From Enterobacter sp. CC120223-11 (GTDB lineage: Bacteria; Pseudomonadota; Gammaproteobacteria; Enterobacterales; Enterobacteriaceae): a stretch of 64,000 bases of DNA. A program made the position numbers and the translations under genes. Positions 38,835-48,368 of this stretch are shown here, piece after piece. Below the pieces are notes generated by a model that searched no databases, was not told the DNA's origin, and saw only the letters and a program-made list of their open reading frames with translations. Position 1 is the first letter of the stretch; each line of letters begins with the position of its first letter. The DNA lies in the NCBI RefSeq assembly GCF_900215375.1, contig NZ_OBEF01000014.1, positions 1-64,000 on the forward strand. The letters are read 5' to 3'.

Positions 38835-38896
38835 ATACATAACTTATTGGCCTTATGCAACAAGCGAAGCGGGTAATAACCGCGGGTTATATTGAT

Positions 38897-39790
38897 TCAG
38901 CCCTTTCTGCCGCCGGATTTGCCGATCGACCGGTGCAGCTCATTGACGCGTTTCAGTGACTTCACCGTTCGCTGTGGGGTGGTGCTTGCCACCGACAGCA
39001 CTAACATCTCCAGACAAACCAGCACGGTGCCGTGCAGCGGTACACGCCCGTCTCCGCCGCCGCGCGGGACTTCGATGACCACCTGCGAAGCCTGACTGAA
39101 ACGGGATTCCACCGCCTGCGTCAGCAGAATCACCGGCAGCCCAAGCCTTTTGGCCTCCCGCAGCAGCGTCATCCCTTCCCGGTGCGGCGATTTCTGTCCC
39201 ATCATGACGATGACGTCGCCGCGTTGCAGGTTGATGAGCTGTTCAGCGAGGCTGAACCCCGTGCGGTTCATTACGTACGACGACAGCCCAATGCGGCTGA
39301 ACAAGCGAGCGGTGTACTCCGCCAGAATGCCCGATGCGCCGATGCCAAACAGGCCAACCTGGCGCGCCTCGGCCAGCAGCGCCACCGCCCTGGCGACGGC
39401 ATCACGGTTATGCGTGCTGCTCAGAATGTCGCAGGCGCGCTGGTGTCCTTCGAGGACAAAATCAATGCTCGCATTCACGTCGCTCGCCAGGGCATTCACC
39501 GTCGACTGCATCTTTTCCGAGGAGGTGATCGTCGGGCCAAACCAGCGGTCCAGCGTGAGTTTTAAATCGCGCAGTCCGGCGAACCCCAGCGCCTGAACGG
39601 CACGCACCACCGTGGCATCGGAGGTTTGCGTTGCCGCAGCAATTTCCATTGCCGTGCGCTCCAGCACCTCTTCGCGATGCTCGTTGAGGTAATTCGCCAC
39701 CTCCAGCAGGCGCGGCGACAGCTGATGCGCCCTCGCCCGCAGCCGATCGCCGAGAATGTCGACCTTGTCACGCACTCTGTTTTTCATCAT
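38897..39790 (-). CDS. MurR/RpiR-family transcriptional regulator (HTH + SIS)
   Basis: A 297-residue regulator. The N-terminal RpiR helix-turn-helix is in TAMEIAAATQTSDATVVRAV, and a SIS (sugar isomerase) domain covers about 130-260 (VGLFGIGASGILAEY, GDVIVMMGQKSPHREGM). Such proteins sense phosphosugars or related ligands. Its ATG overlaps the stop of the siderophore-type binding protein (ATGA), while the amino-acid importer lies downstream after 97 bases; either operon could be its target. The effector is unknown. Confidence 0.88.
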   Translation of the reverse strand: MMKNRVRDKVDILGDRLRARAHQLSPRLLEVANYLNEHREEVLERTAMEIAAATQTSDATVVRAVQALGFAGLRDLKLTLDRWFGPTITSSEKMQSTVNALASDVNASIDFVLEGHQRACDILSSTHNRDAVARAVALLAEARQVGLFGIGASGILAEYTARLFSRIGLSSYVMNRTGFSLAEQLINLQRGDVIVMMGQKSPHREGMTLLREAKRLGLPVILLTQAVESRFSQASQVVIEVPRGGGDGRVPLHGTVLVCLEMLVLSVASTTPQRTVKSLKRVNELHRSIGKSGGRKG

Positions 39791-40737
39791 TTGTCACCCG
39801 GCAGCGGGCGGCCCACCAGGTGCGACTGCACCTGTGCCACCATCAGACTCAGCCCGGCATAGGAATTCGAAATGACCTCCTCGCGCGGCAGCAAAATGTA
39901 GTGCCCACGCCTGCAGGCCTGCATGAAATCGCACCAGCCCGGCATCACTGCCTCCATCGCCTTCAGCTCCTCTTCAGGCTTGCCGCCGGTGTCTGAACGC
40001 CAGGTGGCAAACACAAAATCCGCATCCAGCTCCGGCAGCCGCTCGGCGCCGACATCAATGCGCTGGCCATCGGGAATCTGCTCAATCAGCGGTGGAAAGC
40101 GGAACCCCGCATCGCGCAGCACGCGGCCAAGTGCATGATAAGAGTGATGCACGGTAACTTTGCCGTTGTTGGCCTGAATGACGGACACGGTGATGTTTTG
40201 CGTGGGGATCAGCGCTTTCAGCTGCGCGATTTCAGCCTGATAGCGAGCGTCGAGAATGGCGAGCCGCGCCTGGGTCCCGGTGAGTTCGGCAAGCTTCTGA
40301 TAGATCCTCGGCGCGCTGCCGAGCAGGTGATCGATGCTCACCGTCGGGGCAATTTTTTGCAGCTGATCCGCCGGGACGTTGCGGTTGGGCTCGGTGATGA
40401 TCAGGTCCGGTTTCGCCGCCGCAATTGCCTCCAGGTCGATGTCGGCGCTGCCGATAAACTGGATCGCGCTGTTGCTGAAATCGACGCCGGTAAGCTCCGC
40501 GCTGGAGCGCAGATAATGACTGCCGTCGGCCCTTGTGCGTCCGTGGCTGGCCACCGGCGGCACCCCCAGTTCGATAAGGGGAATGGTGATATCCAGATCG
40601 TGCATCGAAACAATTCGCTGCGGATGCACCGGCACCTGCACAGTGCGCCCGAGGTCATCCGTAAAAGCGCGGGTTTCCCCGGCGACAGCAGCAAAACCTA
40701 TCAGAGAAAAAATCACAACCAGCCAGCGCATAACCAT
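39787..40737 (-). CDS. Iron-siderophore type ABC importer, periplasmic binding protein
   Basis: A 316-residue cluster-II binding protein (FecB/FepB fold). The signal peptide is about 19 residues (cleavage near AAVAGE). The start of the mature domain, RAFTDDLGRTVQVPVHPQRI, and the later DLEAIAAAKPDLIIT are typical for iron-chelate binding proteins. It is the last transporter gene of the operon and its stop overlaps the RpiR start by four bases. The siderophore class cannot be read from the sequence. Confidence 0.88.
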   Translation of the reverse strand: MVMRWLVVIFSLIGFAAVAGETRAFTDDLGRTVQVPVHPQRIVSMHDLDITIPLIELGVPPVASHGRTRADGSHYLRSSAELTGVDFSNSAIQFIGSADIDLEAIAAAKPDLIITEPNRNVPADQLQKIAPTVSIDHLLGSAPRIYQKLAELTGTQARLAILDARYQAEIAQLKALIPTQNITVSVIQANNGKVTVHHSYHALGRVLRDAGFRFPPLIEQIPDGQRIDVGAERLPELDADFVFATWRSDTGGKPEEELKAMEAVMPGWCDFMQACRRGHYILLPREEVISNSYAGLSLMVAQVQSHLVGRPLPGDK

Positions 40738-40743
40738 CCTTAC

Positions 40744-41790
40744 TTAAAGCGCGTCACGACGACGCCAGAGCAAACCGATGAAAAAAGGCCCGCCAACAAG
40801 AGCAATCACAATACCCGCGGGAAGCTGTAGCGGTGCCAGCCGGCCAATCGTGTCGGCCAGCAGCACCAGCAGTGCCCCAATTAACGCGCTGGCGCTAATC
40901 AGCGCGAGCTGCCCGCCGCGCAGCAGAAAGCGTGCCAGATGCGGCGCCATCAGCCCGACAAACCCGAGGCTTCCCACGCAGGAGACGCTGGCGGAGGTCA
41001 GCAGCACCGGGGCGAACAGCCTCAGCCAGGTGAGCTGAGTCAAACGCACCCCGAGCCCGGTGGCCGCCTCCGGGCCCAGCAGAGCGACATCCGCCGCCCG
41101 GGCCGTCATTAATAGCAGCAGTGTGGCAGGTATGGCCCAGGCCACCGCCACCGCCAGCAGAGGCCAGCTTGCGGCCTGCAAACTGCCCGCCAGCCAGAGC
41201 ATCGCCGTCTGTACGTCACGCACGTCGGCGGTGGTCATAAAAATCCCCACCGCCGCAGAAAGCAGCCAGGAGATGCCGATCCCGATAAGAACAAAACGCG
41301 GCCTGGCCAAATCGCGCGCCAGTGCAATCACCAGCAACGTAACCAGTACCCCCCCCGCGAGGCCCGTAACGGGTCGCCAGAGGACGTTCACCGAAGGGAA
41401 AAACAGCACCAGCGACAGCACCACTACGCAGGTGCCTTCCTTGACGCCGATAAGCCCCGGGTCGGCAAGACCGTTGCGGGTAATGCTTTGCATCGCCGCG
41501 CCCGCCATCCCGAGCATCGCGCCACAGAGCAGCGCCATTAACAGTCTCGGCAATCGAATGTCCCCGACTATCATCTGCTGCTCAGCGCTCAGCGCTTGTC
41601 CGTCAAACAATGCGCCGAAAATGGCCTGCGCAGGCACCGCAAAGGAGCCCTGGGTGACGCTAAAGAGCGCAAGCGCCACCGCGAGTAAAAGTAATCCCGC
41701 GCTCATCATCAGCGCTTTCGGTCTGACCAATATTTGCGTGCCAGGCAACGCAATCGCGCGTAATCCTGCCCGCAGCAATGCTGGTTTCAT
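40744..41790 (-). CDS. Iron-siderophore type ABC importer, FecCD permease 2
   Basis: A 348-residue FecCD-family permease with about nine or ten membrane helices. Family motifs are GAMLGMAGAAMQSITRNGLADP, shortened here to the ATPase-facing GAAMQSITRNGL, and SLGFVGLMAPHLARFLL. I chose the ATG at 41790 (MKPALLRAGL) because it overlaps the stop of permease 1 as ATGA; a longer frame to 42042 has low-complexity sequence and no support. Confidence 0.88.
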   Translation of the reverse strand: MKPALLRAGLRAIALPGTQILVRPKALMMSAGLLLLAVALALFSVTQGSFAVPAQAIFGALFDGQALSAEQQMIVGDIRLPRLLMALLCGAMLGMAGAAMQSITRNGLADPGLIGVKEGTCVVVLSLVLFFPSVNVLWRPVTGLAGGVLVTLLVIALARDLARPRFVLIGIGISWLLSAAVGIFMTTADVRDVQTAMLWLAGSLQAASWPLLAVAVAWAIPATLLLLMTARAADVALLGPEAATGLGVRLTQLTWLRLFAPVLLTSASVSCVGSLGFVGLMAPHLARFLLRGGQLALISASALIGALLVLLADTIGRLAPLQLPAGIVIALVGGPFFIGLLWRRRDAL

Positions 41791-42800
41791 CGAAAGCACC
41801 TCGCCGCCAGCAGAATAAAGACCGGGGCACCAACCAGCGCCGTTACCGCGCCCGTCGCCAGTTCCTGCGGAGCCAGCAGAGTGCGCGCGAGAATATCGGC
41901 CAGCAGCAGCAACAGCCCGCCCGTCGGCACCGCCAGAAGCATCGCATAGCGCAGATCGTCGGTCGCCAGACGGCGAATCAGGTGCGGCACCAGCAGGCCA
42001 ATGAACCCCACCGGCCCGGCAACCGCCACCGATGCGCCACACAGCAACGCCGTCGCCAGCATCCCCAGCAGGCGCGTGCGCAGCAGGTTCACGCCCAGCC
42101 CCTGAGCCACAGAGTCGCCGAGGGCCAGAGCGTTCAGCCGCGGGGCCAGCACGCAGGCCAACAAAAAGCCCGCCAGCGCCGGGTAAGTGGCCGTCATCAG
42201 CGTAGCGGCATGAATGCCAGAGAGATCGCCCGCAAGCCAGGTTCGCAGCGCAAGCAGCGTTTGTTCGTTAAGGATCAGTACGGCAGCCGTCAGGGAGGAG
42301 ACAAATGCCGACAGCGCCACACCGCAGAGCGTAACCTTGAGCGGCGTCGCGCCACCGCGCCCGGCAGCTGAAAGTAGCATGACCACGCTGAACAGCAGCC
42401 CGGCACCGACCGCGGCGATGAGCGGCTGTCCCGCAGACTGAAAACCCAGCGCGGAGCCAGCAACCACCGCCAGCGAGGCCCCCGCGTTCAGGCCGAGAAT
42501 ATGCGGCTCGCCCAGCGGGTTGCGGATTAAGGTTTGCAGCAATACACCCGCCACGCCGAGAGAGCCGCCCACCAGCAAGGCCGCCAGCAGGCGTCGCAGC
42601 CGCAGCTCAACGACAATGCGTTGGTCAAAATTTTGTGGGTTGTAATCCACCAGCGCCTGAAGGACGGTGAAGGGAGAAATGTCCCGCGCACCGAGCCCCA
42701 GCTGGATCAGCGCACAGCCCAACACCGCCAGCAGTAAAAGCATCAGCATCACCATAGGCGCGCGGCGTTTTTTACCGGGCGTTATCGTCAGCGCGCTCAC
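41787..42800 (-). CDS. Iron-siderophore type ABC importer, FecCD permease 1
   Basis: A 337-residue FecCD-family permease. Family motifs are GVLLQTLIRNPLGEPHILGL and PVGFIGLLVPHLIRRL. It overlaps the ATPase stop and the permease 2 start by four bases each (ATGA), so the four transporter genes are translationally coupled. Two different permeases suggest a heterodimer, as in FecCD and FepDG. Confidence 0.9.
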   Translation of the reverse strand: MSALTITPGKKRRAPMVMLMLLLLAVLGCALIQLGLGARDISPFTVLQALVDYNPQNFDQRIVVELRLRRLLAALLVGGSLGVAGVLLQTLIRNPLGEPHILGLNAGASLAVVAGSALGFQSAGQPLIAAVGAGLLFSVVMLLSAAGRGGATPLKVTLCGVALSAFVSSLTAAVLILNEQTLLALRTWLAGDLSGIHAATLMTATYPALAGFLLACVLAPRLNALALGDSVAQGLGVNLLRTRLLGMLATALLCGASVAVAGPVGFIGLLVPHLIRRLATDDLRYAMLLAVPTGGLLLLLADILARTLLAPQELATGAVTALVGAPVFILLAARCFR

Positions 42801-43609
42801 TGAACAGGACTCCGCGAAGGAATGAAGAACGGCCTGCCCGTTTCAGGGTTAATGACCTTCTGCACGCCCACCCCGAAGATCTCCTGAATGATCTCAGGCG
42901 TACAGGCAACACTTTCTTCAAGCGTGGTATGCAGTCTGCCCTGCTTCATCAACAGCAGGCGATCGGCGTAGTTAACCGCAAAATTGAGGTCGTGCAGCAC
43001 CACAACCACCGTCCGGCCGTGATCGCGTGTGAGATGTTGCAGGAGTTCGAGAATTTCAACCTGATAACGCAGGTCGAGCCATGCCGTCGGCTCATCCAGC
43101 AAAATCACCTGCGTCTGCTGGGCCAGCGCCATCGCAATCCAGCAGCGCTGACGCTGCCCACCGGAGAGGCTTTCCACCGGCAGATGGGCCAGCGCCTGGG
43201 TGCCGGTCACCTGTAATGCCTTCTCCACCGCCTGCTCATCGGCGTCAGACCACTGGCGCAGCAGCCCCTGCCACGGATAACGCCCCCGGGATACCAGTTC
43301 AAAAACCGTCAGCCCTTCAGGGGCAACCGGCGACTGCGGCAGAATACCCAGCTGGCGCGCCACAGCTTTGCCCGGCTGCTGATGGATCTGTTTGCCATCG
43401 AGCCACACGCAGCCGGACCGCGGCTTAAGCAGTCGGGCAATGGTCGACAATAAGGTGGACTTCCCGCAGCCGTTGGCCCCCACCAGAGCAGTGAGCTTCC
43501 CGTGAGGAAGGGTGACGTGAATATCCTCGATGACAAGCTCAGGGCCGTAGCCCGCGCTGACATGCTCCAGCCCCAGCCCTGATGGCTGGCTTTCCGCCCG
43601 TTGTGGCAT
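42797..43609 (-). CDS. Iron-siderophore type ABC importer, ATPase
   Basis: A 270-residue FecE/FepC/FhuC-type ATPase. Walker A is GANGCGKSTLLS, the signature is LSGGQRQRCWIAMALAQQ, Walker B is VILLDEPTAWLDL, and the H-loop is VLHDLNFA. It is the first gene of a five-gene minus-strand operon that ends with the RpiR regulator, and is divergent from the TonB receptor gene across a 390-base region with a Fur-like site. Confidence 0.92.
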   Translation of the reverse strand: MPQRAESQPSGLGLEHVSAGYGPELVIEDIHVTLPHGKLTALVGANGCGKSTLLSTIARLLKPRSGCVWLDGKQIHQQPGKAVARQLGILPQSPVAPEGLTVFELVSRGRYPWQGLLRQWSDADEQAVEKALQVTGTQALAHLPVESLSGGQRQRCWIAMALAQQTQVILLDEPTAWLDLRYQVEILELLQHLTRDHGRTVVVVLHDLNFAVNYADRLLLMKQGRLHTTLEESVACTPEIIQEIFGVGVQKVINPETGRPFFIPSRSPVQ

Positions 43610-43999
43610 TGTTCACTCCTGCGCCGCAACGGCCAGTTAAACAGAAACAAATCTCATTCTCACGATCATGCGATGTAGCGCTGTAGTAGTCAACACTCAA
43701 GCGCATTGTTTCCACTTCAGGATTTCCCTTGTTTATCCAGGGCTAATGTCTCACTAAAATGATTCCTGCTAAGCAATGATAAATATGACTTTATTTAATT
43801 TTCACCTCCGTTCCTCTCTGCGTTCTTATTCGACAAAACACCGCTGTATTTTTTTCTTCCACTGAACATTTACTACTACATTTCGCCATGATTGAATGAT
43901 TCTCAATAACATATCCAGTCACCTTTCCGGCGACTTAAATGGATAGATTTTTACAGGGCAATGATTTCACAGGCTTTTGTTTGTTCGCAGGAAATAACA
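43610..43999. other. Divergent control region of siderophore importer and TonB receptor
   Basis: 390 bases, AT-rich, no gene. It contains a Fur-like element at 43892-43910 near the receptor side and a weaker ATCTCATTCTC element (43651-43661) near the importer side. No ModE-type site was seen here. Confidence 0.6.
43892..43910. promoter_or_regulatory. Candidate Fur box upstream of the TonB receptor
   Basis: TTGAATGATTCTCAATAAC agrees with the 19-bp Fur consensus GATAATGATAATCATTATC at 12 positions. It lies 89 bases before the receptor start, a plausible promoter position. Confidence 0.55.
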
Positions 44000-46162
44000 A
44001 TGACAACACCAACCCCAGCCATCACTGGGCTCAAAGGGCGCGCGCTCTTTACGCTGGTTTTTGCCAGTGCTTTAACCTCACCGGGACTGTTGGCGGTCAC
44101 TGAAACCGCCGCTCAGAAGAAAAAAGAAGAGTCGATGACCGTAGTGGCCGATACCGCGCAGGCGGATATCACCGCCACGGATGGCTATCAGCCGCTGAGT
44201 TCATCCACCGCTACGCTGACCTCCATGCCGTTGCTTGATATTCCGCAGGTGGTGAATACCGTCAGCGATCGGGTGATTGAAGATCAGCACGTCACGACGC
44301 TCGATGAAGCGCTGTATAACGTCGCCAACGTGGTGCAAACCAACACGCTTGGCGGCACTCAGGATGCCTTCACCCGCCGTGGATTCGGCGCCAACCGCGA
44401 CGGCTCAATCATGACCAACGGCCTGCGCACCGTGCTGCCGCGCAGCTTTAACGCCGCCACTTCTCGCGTAGAAGTGCTGAAGGGCCCGTCGTCGACGCTG
44501 TACGGTATTCTCGACCCGGGCGGGCTGATTAACGTCATCACTAAGCGCCCGGAGCGGACGTTTTCCGGTTCGGTTCAGGGCACATCCAGCAGCTTTGGCG
44601 GCGGCACGGGCCAGCTCGATGTTACCGGGCCGATTGAGGGTACGCGCCTGGCGTATCGCCTGATTGGTGAGTATCAGAACGAAGATTACTGGCGGAACTT
44701 CGGCAACAACCGCAGCAGCTTTATTGCCCCCTCGCTGACCTGGTTTGGCGACGACGCGACGGTCAACGTCACTTACTCGCACCGTGATTATCACGTCCCG
44801 TTCGATCGCGGCACGATTTTCGATCTCAATACCGGGCAGGCCGTCGATGTCGATCGCAAAGAACGCTTCGATGAGCCGTTTAACATCACCAACGGCGAAT
44901 CCGACCTCGCGCAGCTGAACGCAGAATATCGGCTGAACAGCGCCTGGACGGCTCGGTTTGACTACAGCTACAGCCAGGACAAATACACCGATAACCAGGC
45001 GCGCGTGATGGCCTATGACTCCGCGACGGGCAACCTCACCCGCCGCGTCGATGCCACCCAGGGCTCCACGCAGAAAATGCACGCCACCCGCGCCGATCTT
45101 CAGGGCAACGTGGCGATTGGCGGCTTTTACAATGAGATCCTGACCGGCGTGTCGTACGACTATTACGATCTGCTGCGGACCGACATGATCCGCTGCAAAA
45201 ACGTCAAAGGTTTCAACATCTACGACCCGCAGTACGGCAAGCTCAGCGAATGCACCACGGTATCCGCTTCCGACAGCGATCAGCGCATTCGTCAGGAAAG
45301 TTACTCCGCCTATGTGCAGGACGCGCTGTACCTGACCGACAACTGGATTGCCGTCACCGGGGTGCGCTATCAGTATTACACCCAGTATGCGGGCAAGGGC
45401 CGACCGTTTAACGTCAACACCGACAGCGCCGATGAAAAATGGACGCCGAAGGCCGGGCTGGTATACAAAGTGACCCCGTCCTTCTCGCTGTTTGGCAACG
45501 TGGCACAAGGGTTTATGCCGCAGTCGTCTATTGCCAGCTACATCGGCGATTTGCCGCCGGAAGAGTCGACGGCATATGAGTTAGGGGCAAAATTCGAGCT
45601 GTTTACCGGCCTGACCGCCAACGTCGCGCTGTTTGATATTCACAAGAAAAACGTGCTCTACACCGAGCAGGTTGGCGATGAAACTATCGCTAAAACGGCA
45701 GGCAAAGTGCGCTCGCGCGGCCTGGAAGTGGATGTGGCAGGTGCGCTGACGGATAACCTTAACGTGATCGCAAGCTATGGCTACACCGATGCCAAAGTGC
45801 TCGACGACCCGGACTACGCAGGAAAACCGCTGCCGAACGTGCCGAAGCATACCGGCTCGCTGTTTATGACGTATGACATTCATAACGTCTGGCAGAGCAA
45901 CACCCTGACCCTGGGCGCGGGCGGCCACGCGCTGAGCAAGCGTTCAGGGACTAACGGCGCGGATTACTACCTGCCGGGCTATGCAGTCGCAGATGTGTTT
46001 GCTGCCTATAAAATGAAATTGCAGTACCCGGTCACGCTGCAGGTGAACGTCAAAAACCTCTTCGATAAGACCTACTACACCTCCTCCATCGCCACCAACA
46101 ACCTGGGCAACCAGATCGGCGACCCGCGTGAAGTGCAGTTCACGGTCAAAATGGACTTTTAA
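44000..46162 (+). CDS. TonB-dependent siderophore receptor
   Basis: A 720-residue outer-membrane receptor. A signal peptide ends near residue 33; a TonB-box-like ESMTVVA follows, then the plug domain (about 50-190, with DAFTRRGFGANRDG, RVEVLKGPSSTLYG and GLINVITKRP). The rest is a 22-strand barrel ending in the C-terminal phenylalanine VQFTVKMDF. It resembles the ferrichrome/FoxA type; the ligand is unknown. The start at 44000 has AGGA eight bases upstream. It lies between two FecCD-type ABC importers and could serve either. Confidence 0.9.
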   Translation: MTTPTPAITGLKGRALFTLVFASALTSPGLLAVTETAAQKKKEESMTVVADTAQADITATDGYQPLSSSTATLTSMPLLDIPQVVNTVSDRVIEDQHVTTLDEALYNVANVVQTNTLGGTQDAFTRRGFGANRDGSIMTNGLRTVLPRSFNAATSRVEVLKGPSSTLYGILDPGGLINVITKRPERTFSGSVQGTSSSFGGGTGQLDVTGPIEGTRLAYRLIGEYQNEDYWRNFGNNRSSFIAPSLTWFGDDATVNVTYSHRDYHVPFDRGTIFDLNTGQAVDVDRKERFDEPFNITNGESDLAQLNAEYRLNSAWTARFDYSYSQDKYTDNQARVMAYDSATGNLTRRVDATQGSTQKMHATRADLQGNVAIGGFYNEILTGVSYDYYDLLRTDMIRCKNVKGFNIYDPQYGKLSECTTVSASDSDQRIRQESYSAYVQDALYLTDNWIAVTGVRYQYYTQYAGKGRPFNVNTDSADEKWTPKAGLVYKVTPSFSLFGNVAQGFMPQSSIASYIGDLPPEESTAYELGAKFELFTGLTANVALFDIHKKNVLYTEQVGDETIAKTAGKVRSRGLEVDVAGALTDNLNVIASYGYTDAKVLDDPDYAGKPLPNVPKHTGSLFMTYDIHNVWQSNTLTLGAGGHALSKRSGTNGADYYLPGYAVADVFAAYKMKLQYPVTLQVNVKNLFDKTYYTSSIATNNLGNQIGDPREVQFTVKMDF

Positions 46163-46257
46163 GCCTTACCGGGCGCGGCGGCTCTCGCTGCGCCCAGCTC
46201 ATCGCCACGTTCTGTTGATCCAGAAGGGGTAAACGGCCCGAAAGGTTTGCACTCCGC

Positions 46258-46285
46258 ATCGCTATATAATTTAATACACAGCGAT
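46258..46285. promoter_or_regulatory. ModE-type operator
   Basis: ATCGCTATATA (46258-46268), six bases ATTTAA, then TACACAGCGAT (46275-46285). The left half equals the ModE consensus half-site and the right half is its reverse complement at nine of eleven positions, with the exact N6 spacing. It sits 24 bases before the binding-protein start, a repressor position. Confidence 0.85.
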
Positions 46286-46309
46286 TATTCCCCTTCTCAG
46301 AGCACATTC

Positions 46310-47374
46310 ATGTCCAGACTACATCGCCTTTCTGTTTGCACTGCCCTTGCCCTTGGCGCACTTTTCACCGTCAATGCGGCACACGCCGACCGCACCATTA
46401 CCGACCAGCTGGGTCGCCAGGTCACGCTGCCCGATCATGTCAATCGCGTGGTGGTGTTGCAGCACCAGACGCTGAACCTGCTGGTGCAGCTCAATGCTCA
46501 GGATGACGTCGTCGGCGTGCTGAGCAGCTGGAAAAAGCAGCTCGGCCCGCAGTTTGCCCGCTTCATGCCGAAGATTAGCACCATGCCGATGCCTGGCGAC
46601 CTGACGTCAGCCAACGTCGAAAGCCTGCTGGCGCTGCATCCGCAGGTGGTGTTTGTGGCGAACTACGCCCCGGCAGAAATGATTCAGCAGATCCAGAATG
46701 CCGGTATTCCGGTGGTCGCTATTTCCCTGCGTGAAGACGCCGCCGGGGAAAAGAACAAAATGAACCCAACGATGGCGAATGAGGAGCAGGCCTACAACGA
46801 CGGCTTAAAACAGGGCATTCGCCTGATTGGTGAGGTGGTGGAACGGCCGAAAGAAGCGGAGGCGCTTATCGACTACACCTTTGCCGCAAGAGCGAAAGCC
46901 AATGCCCCGGTGGCCGATATTCCGCAGGACAAAAAAGTGCGTGTCTATATGGCGAACCCGGACCTCAACACCTACGGGTCAGGGAAATACACCGGCCTGA
47001 TGATGGAGCACGCCGGGGCGTTGAACGTTGCGGCTGCCACGGTGAAAGGCGCGCGCCAGGTTTCGCTGGAGCAGGTTTTGCAGTGGAACCCGGAGGTGAT
47101 TTTCGTGCAGGATCGCTATCCGCAGGTGGTGAAACAGATTGAAAACGATCCGCAGTGGCAGGCCATTGATGCGGTGAAGCACCATCGCGTCTGGCTGATG
47201 CCGGAATACGCTAAGGCCTGGGGCTATCCGATGCCGGAAGCGCTGGCGATCGGCGAACTGTGGATGGCGAAAAAGCTTTACCCGGAGCGCTACAAAACCG
47301 TCGACGTGGATGCTCAGGCGCAGGATTACTACCAGCGCTTTTACCGCGTGAGCTGGAAAGCGGATGCTCAGTGA
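46310..47374 (+). CDS. Class II ABC importer binding protein (MolA-like)
   Basis: A 354-residue cluster-II periplasmic binding protein. The signal peptide is cleaved after NAAHA, and the mature start DRTITDQLGRQVTLPDHVNR is typical for FecB/BtuF-fold proteins. The motif TYGSGKYTGLMMEHAGALNV is also found in proteins of this group. A ModE-type site upstream suggests molybdate or tungstate as ligand; iron chelates remain possible. I chose the ATG at 46310, because the longer frame from 46247 would run through that operator. It overlaps the permease gene by 11 bases. Confidence 0.82.
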   Translation: MSRLHRLSVCTALALGALFTVNAAHADRTITDQLGRQVTLPDHVNRVVVLQHQTLNLLVQLNAQDDVVGVLSSWKKQLGPQFARFMPKISTMPMPGDLTSANVESLLALHPQVVFVANYAPAEMIQQIQNAGIPVVAISLREDAAGEKNKMNPTMANEEQAYNDGLKQGIRLIGEVVERPKEAEALIDYTFAARAKANAPVADIPQDKKVRVYMANPDLNTYGSGKYTGLMMEHAGALNVAAATVKGARQVSLEQVLQWNPEVIFVQDRYPQVVKQIENDPQWQAIDAVKHHRVWLMPEYAKAWGYPMPEALAIGELWMAKKLYPERYKTVDVDAQAQDYYQRFYRVSWKADAQ

Positions 47375-48368
47375 GACCCGCTTCCGCCTTTTGCAGTCAA
47401 GTCTGATCGCCTTTTCGCTGCTGCTGGCGCTGATTTCACTTTGCCTGGGCCAGTACCACCTGCCGCTCAGCGACGTACTCGCGCGGCTGGTTTCTCCGGA
47501 AGCGCAGCAGGATATCGCCGCCCAGGTTGTCTGGTCTGTGCGCCTGCCGCGCGTGCTGATGGCTTTTTTATGCGGTGGCGCGCTGGGCCTGAGCGGTGCC
47601 ACTTTGCAGGGCGTGTTCCGCAACCCGCTGGTCGATCCGCACATTATCGGCGTGACCTCCGGCGCGGCGTTCGGCGGGACGCTGGCGATCCTGCTGGGGC
47701 TGAGCCCGCTGTTGATGATGGGATCCACCTTCGGCTTTGGCCTGATGGCGCTCGGGCTGGTGTATCTGATTGCGACGCTTCAGGGCCGCGAAAGTACGCT
47801 GGTGCTGATCCTCTCGGGCATTATTCTCAGCGGCTTTTTCGCCGCGCTGGTGAGCCTGATGCAGTACATGGCCGATACCGAAGAGGTGCTGCCCAATATC
47901 GTCTTCTGGCTGCTCGGCAGTTTTGCTACCGCCAGCTGGCATAAGGTCACGCTGATTGCCCTGCCCGTGCTGCTGGCAGGAGCGGTGCTGTTCGCCCTGC
48001 GCTGGCGCATCAATCTGCTGTCGCTCGATGAAAAAGAAGCTCGCGCGCTTGGCGTGCCGGTTAGGCCGTTACGTCGGGGAGTTCTGGTTTGCTGCGCGCT
48101 GCTGGTTGCCGCGCAGGTTTCGGTCAGCGGCAGCATTGCCTGGACCGGGCTGGTCATTCCGCATCTCGCGCGATTACTGGTGGGGGCCGATCATCGCCGT
48201 CTGCTGCCCACAGCCTTCTGGCTCGGCGGCGCGTTTATGATTGCGGTGGACGATTTAGCCCGCACGTTGACCGCCGCGGAAATCCCTATCGGCATTATCA
48301 CCGCGCTGTTTGGCGCGCCGCTGTTCACCTTTTTGCTGATCTACAGCAATCGCAGGAGTGCGCGATGA
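47364..48368 (+). CDS. Class II ABC importer permease (FecCD/MolB-like)
   Basis: A 334-residue FecCD-family permease with about ten helices. Family motifs are GATLQGVFRNPLVDPHIIGV and SGSIAWTGLVIPHLARLLVG. It starts inside the binding-protein gene and its stop overlaps the ATPase start (ATGA). A single permease gene suggests a homodimer, as for BtuC and MolB. Confidence 0.88.
   Translation: MLSETRFRLLQSSLIAFSLLLALISLCLGQYHLPLSDVLARLVSPEAQQDIAAQVVWSVRLPRVLMAFLCGGALGLSGATLQGVFRNPLVDPHIIGVTSGAAFGGTLAILLGLSPLLMMGSTFGFGLMALGLVYLIATLQGRESTLVLILSGIILSGFFAALVSLMQYMADTEEVLPNIVFWLLGSFATASWHKVTLIALPVLLAGAVLFALRWRINLLSLDEKEARALGVPVRPLRRGVLVCCALLVAAQVSVSGSIAWTGLVIPHLARLLVGADHRRLLPTAFWLGGAFMIAVDDLARTLTAAEIPIGIITALFGAPLFTFLLIYSNRRSAR

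Noticed and set aside
43651..43661. A second Fur box on the importer side of the divergent region
   Set aside because: Only about 10 of 19 consensus positions agree, so I did not list it as a site.
44405..45508. 367-codon minus-strand reading frame inside the TonB receptor gene
   Set aside because: It lies entirely within a well-supported receptor gene and shows no domain.
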